Part shown: piece after piece, positions 50,911-59,922 of the stretch
How positions within the stretch are numbered: position 1 is the stretch's first letter
Layout of the letters: every line of letters begins with the position of its first letter
Position numbers and translations under genes: made by a program
Assembly: GCA_002296965.1 (NCBI GenBank)
Contig: DBIW01000005.1
Coordinates: 16,026-80,025, forward strand
DNA length: 64,000 nucleotides
DNA from: Treponema sp. UBA792
Lineage (GTDB): Bacteria > Spirochaetota > Spirochaetia > Treponematales > Treponemataceae
Direction of reading: 5' to 3'
Notes under the pieces: model-generated
Told to the model about the DNA's origin: nothing
The model's database searches: none
Seen by the model: only the letters and a program-made list of their open reading frames with translations

Positions 50911-51957
50911 TCAGTTCTGCCCAGGCAGATTGCCGCCGGCGCTGTTCTTTTTTATAACCGCACGGTTCGTGTAATGAATCACGCTGAAAAAAATCACCAT
51001 AAAGACAATCGCTTCGGCAAGAAGAAGCGCGCCTTTCTTTCCCTTGAAATAAAACGAGAGGACGGCGACACCGCAAATCAGAATCTGGATGAACACAATC
51101 AGATAAAGCGCGGTCTTCTTGGTGTAGCCCATATTCAGCAGCTTATGATGCAGATGGGAACGGTCCGGAGACATAACAGGCTTCCTGTCGCGCAGACGGC
51201 GCCAGATTGCGGCGATTGTGTCAAAAACAGGAAATGATGTCAGCAGTATCATTATAAGGAATTTGTTGTATTCGAGCGCAGGAGCCGTTGTATAAAGAGG
51301 AGCAACGGCTATCATGAATCCGAGAAACTGGCTTCCGTCATCGCCCATAAAAAGCTTTGCAGGCGGCCAGTTGAAGCACAGAAATCCGAGAACAGACGCG
51401 GCGAGGATAAAACAGAGTCCGGCTTCTCCGCTTCCGGCAAGCATATAGAGAATTCCTAGGGTCACAAATCCGGAAAACGACAGCGAGCCGCACAGACCGT
51501 CAAGCCCATCTATAAGGTTGTATGCGTTTATCACACCGAGAATCCATCCGAACGTAAGGACAAAACTCAGCACCGTAGGAATCCGCCATCCGCATATCTG
51601 AGTGAATCTGTAGCCGCTGAACGTTACGACCGAAACCGCGACCAGCTGAACCATAAGCTTCGCGACGGCAGGAAGCTCCAGAATGTCATCAAGCAGACCG
51701 AACAGAAAAATTATGAATCCCGCGACAAGAACCGGAACACTGGAAAAATCCCGCACGCCGTCCGAGAAAACAAGATAGAGTATTGCGGAAACAAGAAAGG
51801 AAAATGCAATTCCTACACCGCCGATTCTCGGAATGTCACCGGAATGAATTTTCCGCGCATTGTGCGAGTCGTACAGGCTGTAGTGTTTACAGAATTTTAT
51901 TATCAGTGGCATTGATATAAGCGACAAAATAAATGACAATCCGATGAAAAGAATCAT
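50911..51957 (-). CDS. WecA/TagO-type undecaprenyl-phosphate sugar-1-phosphate transferase
   Basis: 348 residues from ATG 51957 (MILFIGLSF), with about ten membrane helices. It transfers a HexNAc-1-phosphate from UDP-sugar to undecaprenyl phosphate, the first step of surface polysaccharide or wall-glycan synthesis. Family marks: HNARKIHSGDIPRIGGVGIAF near the start, NAYNLIDGLDGLCG with the metal-site Asp, FMGDDGSQFLGF, and PVMSPDRSHLHHKLLNMG, the WecA-type His loop. MraY would lack the last. An alternative start is the in-frame TTG at 52018, with AGGA upstream; it would add 21 residues including the codons of a G9 tract. Either way the tract can change expression. Confidence 0.9.
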   Translation of the reverse strand: MILFIGLSFILSLISMPLIIKFCKHYSLYDSHNARKIHSGDIPRIGGVGIAFSFLVSAILYLVFSDGVRDFSSVPVLVAGFIIFLFGLLDDILELPAVAKLMVQLVAVSVVTFSGYRFTQICGWRIPTVLSFVLTFGWILGVINAYNLIDGLDGLCGSLSFSGFVTLGILYMLAGSGEAGLCFILAASVLGFLCFNWPPAKLFMGDDGSQFLGFMIAVAPLYTTAPALEYNKFLIMILLTSFPVFDTIAAIWRRLRDRKPVMSPDRSHLHHKLLNMGYTKKTALYLIVFIQILICGVAVLSFYFKGKKGALLLAEAIVFMVIFFSVIHYTNRAVIKKNSAGGNLPGQN

Positions 51958-51999
51958 GCTGCCACTATAAACTAAAAAGCCACAAAGAAACAAGCATTT

Positions 52000-52030
52000 G
52001 TTATACCCCCCCCCGGGCAAATATTGTCCT
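52000..52030 (-). promoter_or_regulatory. Poly(G)-containing promoter or start region of the wecA-like gene
   Basis: Minus strand: AGGACA (52025-52030), 19-bp spacer containing nine G, then TATAAC (52000-52005). Loss of two G would restore the optimal 17-bp spacing. Alternatively AGGA serves as RBS for a TTG codon at 52018-52020 and the G tract is translated. Confidence 0.5.
52006..52014. repeat. Homopolymeric C9 (G9 on the coding strand)
   Basis: Nine consecutive C on the plus strand, the only long G/C homopolymer I noticed in the window. Such tracts slip during replication and are the known basis of phase variation at several T. pallidum promoters. Confidence 0.85.
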
Positions 52031-52072
52031 ATTTTCTTCCTGTTTTGTTCCTTACGCGTCAGCCTTTATTTA

Positions 52073-52099
52073 TTGACACAATATTATATATTGTATAAT
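52073..52099 (+). promoter_or_regulatory. Promoter of the Lol-like export module
   Basis: TTGACA (52073-52078), 15-bp spacer, TATAAT (52094-52099). The two hexamers are perfect but close together; the large palindrome overlaps both. Confidence 0.55.
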
Positions 52100-52105
52100 A
52101 TTGTG
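52077..52105. promoter_or_regulatory. 29-bp palindromic operator of the Lol-like module
   Basis: CACAATATTATA (52077-52088) and TATAATATTGTG (52094-52105) are perfect 12-bp inverted repeats with a 5-bp centre (TATTG). The palindrome covers the end of the -35 box, the spacer and the -10 box, as expected for a TetR- or MarR-type repressor. No regulator gene is adjacent. Confidence 0.75.
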
Positions 52106-52445
52106 AAAAATTAATATCACCTGGAAACTCAAAAAATCTGCCTCAGACGGCATCAAATTTTTTGTTTAATATGGAGCGGACGGTTGAAAATCAGTTTTTC
52201 CAGTTCTCAAATTCTGTTCGCTTGACAGCCTATCATTCGGTAGGCTATATTTCCGGAAGTCTTTTTATGGGAGGCATGATAAAAAAGCAAACGAACAGGC
52301 GGAAGAGATTCATTTGGGGGAAATTCACCCGGTGCAACCGGCAGTTGCGGATTTTCCAAGCGGAATTGCTACAAAAAAATACGCAATCCGGGGCATAATC
52401 ATGTAGGATTCAATTCAGAACAATAGTTTTTATTAGGAGGAAAGG
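52106..52445 (+). other. Long leader without a recognisable gene
   Basis: 340 bases between the module promoter and its first start codon. A 6-bp stem AGCCTA/TAGGCT lies near 52229-52248. Short open frames exist (for example 52162-52398), but none has an RBS, a start of typical context or a recognisable protein. It may be an untranslated control leader or the worn remains of a gene, possibly the missing regulator. Confidence 0.4.
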
Positions 52446-53291
52446 ATGGCTGTTGTCAGCTTGCAGAACGTGCGGAAAGTGTATCCGCTTGGAAAACAGG
52501 AAGTGGAGGCCGTAAAAGGCGTTTCGTTCAAGATTGAGAAGGGAGAATTCGCCGCCGTGTCAGGACCGTCCGGCTCCGGCAAATCAACAATACTAAATAT
52601 GATCGGGCTGATAGACCTGCCTACAGGCGGAACCATAAACATTGACGGAACCGATGTCTATGCCGGAATAAATCTTGAGAAAACAGGAACAGACTCTTCG
52701 GGACGGCTGAACAACTACGGCTCGGACAAAAAGAAGAAAACGCTTCCGTCAAAGCTTGACCGCAGGATAACAGGACTGCGCCGCTCACATCTGGGATTCA
52801 TTTTCCAGACGTTCAATCTTATTCCTGTGCTGAACGTATACGAGAACATTGAATTCCCGCTGCTGCTCGGCAGGAAGGGTGAAATTTCAGAATGTCCGGT
52901 GGACAGTTTCTCCAAAAAGGAACGCACCGAATGGATTCATTTTCTAATGGAGAAAGTCGGACTTACGGACTGGGAAAAACATAAGCCTTCGGAACTTTCG
53001 GGCGGCCAGAGGCAGAGGGTCGCAATCGCACGCGCGCTCGTCACAAAAGCTCCGGTGATTCTTGCGGACGAACCGACGGCAAACCTCGACTCGACTAACA
53101 GCGCGCAAATTCTCTCACTGATGAAGGATCTGAACAAGGATCCTGAACTTACGACTACATTCATATTCTCCACGCACGACGACAGGATTGTAAAAATGTG
53201 CGATCACGTAGTCCATATATTTGACGGAAAAATCCGGAACGACGAATACAAAACCGGTTCCGATGTGTACGAACTGACGGAGGCGCGCTGA
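52446..53291 (+). CDS. ABC transporter ATPase, LolD/MacB type
   Basis: 281 residues with AGGAGG upstream of the start. Walker A is GPSGSGKST (about 39-47), the Q-loop is FIFQTFNLIP, the signature is LSGGQRQRVAIARAL, Walker B is VILADEPTANLD, and the switch His is in STHDDR. LolD/MacB ATPases are about 225-235 residues. Here a charged insertion of about 35 residues (EKTGTDSSGRLNNYGSDKKKK region) separates the first beta strands from LRRSHLGFIFQ. It energises the two FtsX-type permeases that follow and is coupled to the first by TGATG. Type VII (mechanotransmission) ABC systems move lipoproteins or extrude substrates across the periplasm. Confidence 0.94.
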   Translation: MAVVSLQNVRKVYPLGKQEVEAVKGVSFKIEKGEFAAVSGPSGSGKSTILNMIGLIDLPTGGTINIDGTDVYAGINLEKTGTDSSGRLNNYGSDKKKKTLPSKLDRRITGLRRSHLGFIFQTFNLIPVLNVYENIEFPLLLGRKGEISECPVDSFSKKERTEWIHFLMEKVGLTDWEKHKPSELSGGQRQRVAIARALVTKAPVILADEPTANLDSTNSAQILSLMKDLNKDPELTTTFIFSTHDDRIVKMCDHVVHIFDGKIRNDEYKTGSDVYELTEAR

Positions 53292-54805
53292 TGGGCGTCA
53301 TTTTCAGTATGTCCCTGCGCAATCTGCGGGAACACAAATCAAAGACGATAATAATCGGACTGTTCATAGCGGTCGGACTTGCGGTTGTGGAACTGGGAAA
53401 CGGATTCCTTGAGTCGGTGAACAGAGGAATGGAAAAGGACTTCAGGGCGCACTACACCGGCGACGTGATGGTCTCGGCTCCGGTTCCTGAAGGCTGCATG
53501 ATGGATCTGTTCGGAATTTCAAGCATGAATCTTACGGAAGTCCAGCAGATTCCGGCGATAGCGGACATAAACGCCGTTGACGGAATCATCTCAGAAACCG
53601 AGAACGTGACCGCCGAGACAAAGATGATTTCGGCAAAGGCGCTGATGATGAACGGAGAATATGCGGACTTTCAGATGGAAGACCAGAGCATGATGAACAT
53701 CCCGACGTTCTATCTTTTTGCCGGAGAACCTGACACATACTTCAAAATGTTTCCAGGCCAGAAAATCACCGAAGGCCGGCTTCCTGCTCCCGGAACGAAC
53801 GAGATTCTTGTGGACGAGCGCCTGAAAACGAAATTCTCCGAGTTTTATAAGGAAGAGCTCTTTCTGGAACGCGACGTGATTCTTGTCGGCGCAAACATGA
53901 ACATGGTTGTGCGCAGCGCGAAAGTCACGGGATTCTACCGCCAGCCGGACGAGAATTCCTGTATGTACCCGATTGTCTACTGCGATCCGTCGCTTGCGCG
54001 CTCGTTCGCCGACCTGACATACGGCTCCGCAATGCCGAACGAAATTCCTGAGGGAATCGACACATCTGTCTCGGAGCTTTCCGAGGACGACCTTTTCGGC
54101 GGCGATGAGGACATCTTTTCCGGAGACCTGAGCATAACCACCTCCGAAGACAACGATTTTGACGGAATTCTTGGAGACACGACGCTCCGCGACCAGCTGA
54201 ACCGGACTGACGACGGAGCATGGCATTTTATTCTGCTGAGAACCGCAAAACCTTCCGATGCGAAAAAAACCGTTGAATTCCTGAACGGCAGATTCAAGGA
54301 TGAAGGAATTCTTGCACGGGCCTGCGACTGGCACGAAGCATCCGGAACGTTCACTTCAAGCGTGGAGGGAATTTCGGTCCTGTTCACGGCAATGGTCATA
54401 ATTCTTGCGGTGGTCGTGTTCATCATAATAATGAACACGATGACGATTTCGGTGATTGAGAGGACAGGCGAAATCGGAACGATGCGCGCGCTCGGCGCGG
54501 AGAAAAACTACGTCCGCAAGCTGTTTTTCTGCGAATCGGTCACCATAACGCTGGTCTCGGCGGCCGCCGGCTCCGTCCTGTCGCTTCTGCTGATGCTTAT
54601 CCTTAATCTGTGCGGAATAACGGTGAGCAACGACATAGCCAAGATGATTCTCGGCGGCGGTTCGATAAAATTCATTCCGACGGCCGGAAATTATCTCGGC
54701 ACAACGCTGATAATCCTGACAGGAAGCATTCTTGCGAATATCTATCCGGTTTCTGCCGCGCTAAAGATAACACCGCTCAAGGCGCTGTCAAAAGGAGATG
54801 AATGA
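53291..54805 (+). CDS. FtsX-like ABC permease, first of pair
   Basis: 504 residues, LolC/LolE/MacB-type topology. TM1 is KTIIIGLFIAVGLAVVELG. A large periplasmic domain follows (about 45-350), with an acidic insertion (SELSEDDLFGGDEDIFSG). Three C-terminal helices carry the FtsX motif ISVIERTGEIGTMRALGAEKNYVRKLFFCES. The C-terminus ends KITPLKALSKGDE. It starts within the ATPase stop codon (TGATG), and its own stop overlaps the next permease by 4 nt, so stoichiometric synthesis is expected. The substrate is unknown: lipoprotein, lipid or hydrophobic pigment-like molecules are plausible from the module. Confidence 0.92.
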   Translation: MGVIFSMSLRNLREHKSKTIIIGLFIAVGLAVVELGNGFLESVNRGMEKDFRAHYTGDVMVSAPVPEGCMMDLFGISSMNLTEVQQIPAIADINAVDGIISETENVTAETKMISAKALMMNGEYADFQMEDQSMMNIPTFYLFAGEPDTYFKMFPGQKITEGRLPAPGTNEILVDERLKTKFSEFYKEELFLERDVILVGANMNMVVRSAKVTGFYRQPDENSCMYPIVYCDPSLARSFADLTYGSAMPNEIPEGIDTSVSELSEDDLFGGDEDIFSGDLSITTSEDNDFDGILGDTTLRDQLNRTDDGAWHFILLRTAKPSDAKKTVEFLNGRFKDEGILARACDWHEASGTFTSSVEGISVLFTAMVIILAVVVFIIIMNTMTISVIERTGEIGTMRALGAEKNYVRKLFFCESVTITLVSAAAGSVLSLLLMLILNLCGITVSNDIAKMILGGGSIKFIPTAGNYLGTTLIILTGSILANIYPVSAALKITPLKALSKGDE

Positions 54806-56145
54806 CAATGAAAACTACCATATATCTTGCGCTCAGAAATCTGACAAGACAGAAACGGCGCAGCGCGATGCTTGCCGCGGCAATCGCATTCGGCTTTTTT
54901 GTGGTGACCGCAATCGACGGACTCGCCACCGGCGCAGTCAACTGTCTTGAGGAGCAGATAACGCAGCTGAACGGAGGAAATGTCTTTGTTCAGGGCGTGG
55001 AGCACGAAATCGGACCGGACGGAGCTGTTTCAAAAAAACTGAACAGCATAATCCGCGATCCGGACTATATCGCCAAAGTCCTGGAAAAAAGCGGAATCAG
55101 CTATGAATATTATGCGCAGCGCACAGGCTGCGACGGAACAATCCTGTTCAACAACAAAAAAATTGCGGCCAACTTATACGGATGCGATTTTTCGGCGGAA
55201 AATCACCTTCTGAATTCACTTGTCGTCGAAGAGGGAGAACTGTCCAACGTGTCCGCCCCGGACGCGCTTGTCATAACACGCAAGAATGCGGATGCGCTCA
55301 ACGTAAAAATCGGCGACAAGGTTCTTATCTCGACAACAACCGTGAACGGACAGCGCAACGTAGGAGAATTCACGGTCGCCCTGATAACAAAAGAAGTCTC
55401 GCTGATGGGCTCGCTTATGGTATACGCACCGATTGCGACGGTGAATTCCCTGATTGAACTTCCGGAAGGCGGCTACAACAACTTTACCGTCTACATGAAG
55501 GACAAACGCCGGCAGAACGAGGCGGCACAAAAAATTGAGGACATCATCCGCGCCGACGGCAACAATGTCTCGGACAGGGCGGAGGCATACAGAAAGGATC
55601 CGAACAATCCGAGCGGACAGCTGCGCAAACAGCTTACGAACAATCTTGTTCCGGGCGTAATGTACACGGCATTCTCGCTGAACGACGCAGTTCCGCAGAT
55701 TCAGCAGGTAACCGCAATCGTCCACTCAATCACAACGGTGATTCTGCTTGTAATCCTTCTGATTGTCATGGTAGGAATCGCGAACACATACAGAATGATT
55801 CTTATGGAAAGGATAAAGGAAATCGGAACAATGCGCGCCCTTGGAATGACAGGACGGAATTCCGGACGGATGTTCACCGCCGAGGCGGTCATCCTGTCGC
55901 TGATCGGAGCCTGCGCAGGATTCATTCTTGCTCTGCTCGCAATGACAGCGGCCACACTTCCCGAAATCCACAACGACATAATCTCATTCTTTCTGAGCAA
56001 GGGACATCTTACGTTCATCATGTCGGCCGGTTCGGTAATCAGCAAATATCTCATAATGATTCTGCTGACTGTGCTTGCCGTAAGGGGAACCGCAAAAGGC
56101 GCGGCAAGACTACAGCCGGCGGAAGCGTTGAGAAGCACAAAATAA
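54802..56145 (+). CDS. FtsX-like ABC permease, second of pair
   Basis: 447 residues. TM1 lies in RRSAMLAAAIAFGFFVVTAIDGL. The periplasmic domain runs to about 300. The C-terminal helices include NTYRMILMERIKEIGTMRALGMTGRNSGRMFTAEA, the conserved coupling element. It ends GAARLQPAEALRSTK. Together with the 504-residue permease it would form a LolCE-like heterodimer served by the LolD-like ATPase. An AGGAG precedes the overlapping ATGA start. No LolB gene is seen; a LolA-like protein follows. Confidence 0.92.
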   Translation: MTMKTTIYLALRNLTRQKRRSAMLAAAIAFGFFVVTAIDGLATGAVNCLEEQITQLNGGNVFVQGVEHEIGPDGAVSKKLNSIIRDPDYIAKVLEKSGISYEYYAQRTGCDGTILFNNKKIAANLYGCDFSAENHLLNSLVVEEGELSNVSAPDALVITRKNADALNVKIGDKVLISTTTVNGQRNVGEFTVALITKEVSLMGSLMVYAPIATVNSLIELPEGGYNNFTVYMKDKRRQNEAAQKIEDIIRADGNNVSDRAEAYRKDPNNPSGQLRKQLTNNLVPGVMYTAFSLNDAVPQIQQVTAIVHSITTVILLVILLIVMVGIANTYRMILMERIKEIGTMRALGMTGRNSGRMFTAEAVILSLIGACAGFILALLAMTAATLPEIHNDIISFFLSKGHLTFIMSAGSVISKYLIMILLTVLAVRGTAKGAARLQPAEALRSTK

Positions 56146-56179
56146 TGACATCAAAATTGAATTTTTATGGGAGAATTCT

Positions 56180-56950
56180 ATGAACATCACGAGAAGAATC
56201 ATTTTTACGGCGGCCGTAGCCATACTATGCTCGGCGCTATGCGCGCAGGTTACGGAGCCGGAGGCGGACAGGGCATTCGGAATAATTGAAGCCGCCGATG
56301 ACCAGCTCGCATACAAAGGGGACTATTCATGTACGGTCTCGCTGATTGTAGAAAAGCCCGGAAAACCCAAGGAGAACCTGCAGTACAAGATGTTCGAGCG
56401 GATTGGAAAGAATATCTTTACCATGGTGCAGATTTTTCCGGAGGCGGACAAAGGAGTCGGCTACATGAGGGACGGCGACAACATCTGGTCATACGACCCG
56501 ATAAGCAGAAAATTCTCACACTCGTCGCTCAAGGACGCGCTCGGCGACTCGGACATGAAAGTTGACGACATGAGCAACGAGGACAACCACTGGCGACGCA
56601 ACTACAAGGTCACCGAATTCAGGGAGGAGACTCTCGGAAAATATCAGGTCTGGGCGGTAAAGATAGAAGCGACGACAAATTCCCCATCTTATGAAATATC
56701 CGAGCTTTTTATAAGGAAGGACATTCCTCTGCTCCTGAAACGCTGCGACTATTCGGCTTCGGGCAGACTGATGCGCACAATCCTTATTCCGAAATACGCG
56801 AAAACCGAAAAAGGATATGTCGGCTATCAGAGCATAATGAGAGACGACCTGAATCCCGGCGAGCAGACGACTCAGATTGTATCCGACCTGAAATTCGATC
56901 CTCTTCCGGACAGAATTTTCACAAAAGCATATCTTGAGGGATTGAACTGA
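56180..56950 (+). CDS. LolA-like outer-membrane lipoprotein-sorting protein
   Basis: 256 residues. The signal peptide is MNITRRIIFTAAVAILCSALCA-QV. The mature chain forms a LolA/LppX-type half barrel: DDQLAYKGDYSCTVSLIVEKPG at the front, FERIGKNIFTMVQIFPEADKGVGYM, DGDNIWSYDPISRKFSHSSLKDALG, and VWAVKIEATTNSPSYEISELFIRKD. This is the 'outer membrane lipoprotein-sorting protein' subfamily often found beside FtsX/MacB exporters, which shuttles lipids or lipoproteins through the periplasm. It lies 34 bp after the permease and 4 bp before the barrel gene, clearly in the same operon. Confidence 0.88.
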   Translation: MNITRRIIFTAAVAILCSALCAQVTEPEADRAFGIIEAADDQLAYKGDYSCTVSLIVEKPGKPKENLQYKMFERIGKNIFTMVQIFPEADKGVGYMRDGDNIWSYDPISRKFSHSSLKDALGDSDMKVDDMSNEDNHWRRNYKVTEFREETLGKYQVWAVKIEATTNSPSYEISELFIRKDIPLLLKRCDYSASGRLMRTILIPKYAKTEKGYVGYQSIMRDDLNPGEQTTQIVSDLKFDPLPDRIFTKAYLEGLN

Positions 56951-56954
56951 TTTT

Positions 56955-58310
56955 ATGAGAAAAACTACAGCGGCACTTATTATCGCGCTTTTTGTGCCGG
57001 CGCTGATTTCGGCCCAAAGCGATGACGAGCTGTTCGGAGCGGCGGACGGTGATTTTTTTACCGATGACGGAATCGTGGAGCTTGAGTCTTCCGCGGAAGA
57101 GACTTCCGGAACTCCGGAGGATGAGCTTGGTCAAGGAATTCTGTTCAGAACAGGCTCCGTAAAAATCGGGGGAAACTTTGACCTTTCGCTTGCCTCTGTC
57201 ACCCCGTTCAGGGACGGAAAGACGTTCGGAGACTCCCTGCATGACACGCTCCTTGTTCCCAAGGCGGATGCCCAGCTTACGGTTGACGCGCGTCCGTCGG
57301 AGAACCTGCGACTGTACATGAAGAGCGGAATCCACTATCCGTATACGACTCAGAGCACCGCAATGCTCATCTCGGCCAAGGATTCCGGAGCAAATGTCGT
57401 AATCTCGCCGTCAGAATTTGAATTTCAGAATCTGTTCTATATAAAGGAGCTTTTTTCAGATTTCAACGCCGGAGACTACGCCGCGTTCAGATTCGGAAAA
57501 CAGACGGTGACCTGGGGAACCGGATATTTCTTCAGCCCGGCGGATGTAATAAACCTTACGGCGATAGATCCGGAAAATCCCGCGGAACAGGTTGAAGGTC
57601 CGCTCGCGCTGCGCGCGCAGTTCGTCTTTCCAGGCACGCAAAATGCAGTCTGGGCGTATATAATTCCGGACAACAGCTTCAATTTTACGGAATACGGAGT
57701 CGGTTCATACATCAGGAACACGGCGCTTGCGCTCAAGGGAGACATAGTTCTTGGCGGATGGGAATTCGGGCTTGGCGGATGGTATAAATACAAGAAATCG
57801 CCCAGGCTTATGCTCACTGCGACAGGAACAATATTCCGCAACATCGGAATTTTTGCGGAAGGAGTGGCGGCATTCGGCAAGGACAATGCGAAGGACGACC
57901 AGTGGGCGGAATCTTACGGCGGAACAAGGGAGATGGTTTTTCAGGCGACAGCCGGATTCATGCGCTACTGGAAAAATCCCAAAATCACGCTTGCGGCACA
58001 GTATTACTACAACGGACAGGAGACATATATTTCCGCCGCGGACGGCCTGCTGACAGAAATCAAGGCCACACGCGGAAGCAACCTTGCGGCAAGCGCATCG
58101 TTCGGAAAAATATTCACCTCGGACCTTTCGGCTACCGTCTTTGCCATGATGAATTTTGACAGCACGAGCGGAACAGCCTCCGCAATGCTGAAATATTCAC
58201 CGATTGACGAATTTTCTGTCAGCATGGGGCCTTACATCACCTGGACCGACGGAGACAGGCCGGTCACCGCGGTGAAAATTCTTTTTGACCTCGGAAAAGG
58301 AAAATTCTAA
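56955..58310 (+). CDS. Outer-membrane beta-barrel of the export module
   Basis: 451 residues. The signal peptide is MRKTTAALIIALFVPALISA-QS. An acidic segment (about 20-60, DDELFGAADGDFFTDDG) is followed by a long series of amphipathic strands. AFRFGKQTVTWGTGYFFSPADVINL resembles DUF1302-type and carbohydrate-porin-like barrels (RxGxQxxxWG...F.P.D). The protein ends VKILFDLGKGKF with a terminal Phe, as Bam substrates do. It is 4 bp after the LolA-like gene. It is the likely outer-membrane receiver or exit for the substrate carried by that protein. Confidence 0.82.
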   Translation: MRKTTAALIIALFVPALISAQSDDELFGAADGDFFTDDGIVELESSAEETSGTPEDELGQGILFRTGSVKIGGNFDLSLASVTPFRDGKTFGDSLHDTLLVPKADAQLTVDARPSENLRLYMKSGIHYPYTTQSTAMLISAKDSGANVVISPSEFEFQNLFYIKELFSDFNAGDYAAFRFGKQTVTWGTGYFFSPADVINLTAIDPENPAEQVEGPLALRAQFVFPGTQNAVWAYIIPDNSFNFTEYGVGSYIRNTALALKGDIVLGGWEFGLGGWYKYKKSPRLMLTATGTIFRNIGIFAEGVAAFGKDNAKDDQWAESYGGTREMVFQATAGFMRYWKNPKITLAAQYYYNGQETYISAADGLLTEIKATRGSNLAASASFGKIFTSDLSATVFAMMNFDSTSGTASAMLKYSPIDEFSVSMGPYITWTDGDRPVTAVKILFDLGKGKF

Positions 58311-58347
58311 TGCGAAGTCCGTCCTTTTATGATAGAATAGACGGACA

Positions 58348-59838
58348 ATGACAGATGAAAATAAAAAGGTTCTGATTATCGGCGGCGGAATTTCCGGTCT
58401 TTCCGCCGGTGTTTATGCCGCAAAAAGCGGTTTTGATGTTACAATTCTTGAACAACATTCAACTTTCGGCGGGCTTTCCACCGGATGGAGCAGGAAAGGT
58501 TACTTTTTTGAAGGCGGAATGCACTGGCTCACCGGCTCGTCGCCCAAGCTCGTGCTGAACAGGGTGTGGAGGGAAACCGGCGCTCTAAAGGAAAACAATC
58601 CGATAGAGAACCGGGATCCGTACTATACGCTGATTGACGGAGACGACAGGCTGTATATGTACCGCGATGTTGACAAATTGCGCCGCCACCTTACGGAATA
58701 TGCGCCGGAGGACAAAAAAATGATAAGGCGCCTCTGCCGCGACATAAAGCTGTTCACCTACATACATCTTCCGGTGAACGACATTCCCGGACTAAAAACA
58801 AAACACCATACGCATCCTTCGCTCCCGGAACTTATAAAAATGATTCCTGCCGGCATCCGCTGCCTTGAGCTGACAAATGTCTCCTATATGGAATACGTAG
58901 ACCGGTTCAAAAACAAAAATATACGGCATCTTCTGAAAAGCGCAATCGGCTACAGATACAACGCAACCTCGCTGATATACACGCTCGGCTCATTCGCAAG
59001 TGGAGACTGCGGCTATCCGGCCGGCGGTTCAGTCAGAATGGCGCAGAATATGCTCGACACATTCATCTCCTGCGGAGGAAAAATTCTCTACAGGACAAAG
59101 GCCGAAAAAGTCATAACGGAAAACGGAATCACCAGAGGCGTAAAGACAAAGGACGGAATAATTCCGGCAGATGCGGTTATAGTCACACAGGACACACGGC
59201 GCGCCATCGACACGCTTTTTGACGCTCCAGTCAATGTCCGCTGGGCACGGAAAATGCGCTCCAAGGCGGTGACGGAACAGAACATCTTTATTTCCGCAGG
59301 AGTCAGGGCCGACCTTTCCCACCTTCCCTGCTCGATGATTTTTCCGCTCAAAAAACCGTTTGAATTCGCCGGAAATTCCTGGACAGAGCTTAGAATAAAC
59401 AACTATGCGGCATACAGCAATCATGCTCCGGAAGGCGGAACGTCACTGACCTGCCTTCTGCTCGGAGCAAGCTATGATTTCTGGAAAAAGGCTAAGGAAG
59501 ACGGAACATACCGTCAGAAAAAGGACGAGCTGGGACGGCTTTTTGTGGAGACCGCCTCGGAATTCATTCCGCAGATAAAGGAATGTCTTGAGGTGATTGA
59601 CGTGGCGACACCATGCACTTATGAAAGATACTGCGGCTCACACGAAGGTTCCTGGATGAGCGTCTGGGGAAAGGGCGGCGCGCAGCTGAACTATCCGCAG
59701 ACCGCAAAAGGAATAAAAGGAACATACTTTGCCGGACAGAGAATTCTCATGCCGGGCGGACTTCCGATTGCAGTCTACACCGGACGCCAGGCAGTCCAAC
59801 TGCTATGCAGGGACACAGGAACAGAATTCAAATCATAA
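58348..59838 (+). CDS. CrtI/phytoene-desaturase-like FAD oxidoreductase
   Basis: 496 residues. The N-terminal FAD motif is VLIIGGGISGLSAGVYAAKSGFDVTILEQ; FGGLSTGWSRKGYFFEGGMHWL follows, as in amine oxidase/CrtI families. Near the C-terminus, GTYFAGQRILMPGGLPIAVYTGRQAV is the second FAD-binding signature. Family members saturate or desaturate isoprenoid chains (phytoene desaturase, carotenoid isomerase, retinol saturase). Nothing else for carotenoid synthesis is in the window. Its place 38 bp after the barrel gene suggests that it modifies the lipid exported by the Lol-like machinery; this is inference. Cytoplasmic or membrane-associated. Confidence 0.88.
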   Translation: MTDENKKVLIIGGGISGLSAGVYAAKSGFDVTILEQHSTFGGLSTGWSRKGYFFEGGMHWLTGSSPKLVLNRVWRETGALKENNPIENRDPYYTLIDGDDRLYMYRDVDKLRRHLTEYAPEDKKMIRRLCRDIKLFTYIHLPVNDIPGLKTKHHTHPSLPELIKMIPAGIRCLELTNVSYMEYVDRFKNKNIRHLLKSAIGYRYNATSLIYTLGSFASGDCGYPAGGSVRMAQNMLDTFISCGGKILYRTKAEKVITENGITRGVKTKDGIIPADAVIVTQDTRRAIDTLFDAPVNVRWARKMRSKAVTEQNIFISAGVRADLSHLPCSMIFPLKKPFEFAGNSWTELRINNYAAYSNHAPEGGTSLTCLLLGASYDFWKKAKEDGTYRQKKDELGRLFVETASEFIPQIKECLEVIDVATPCTYERYCGSHEGSWMSVWGKGGAQLNYPQTAKGIKGTYFAGQRILMPGGLPIAVYTGRQAVQLLCRDTGTEFKS

Positions 59839-59922
59839 AGTCGGATTGCCTCGGCCGGCCATATTACTGGAAAATAAATTTCCTTCGCCCGGAAACACCG
59901 GTTTTAAAAGATGTTCATAATC

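Noticed and set aside
52162-52398. 78-codon open frame in the leader of the export module
   Set aside because: No RBS, composition unlike a folded protein, and no recognisable family in any frame; treated as untranslated leader or relic.
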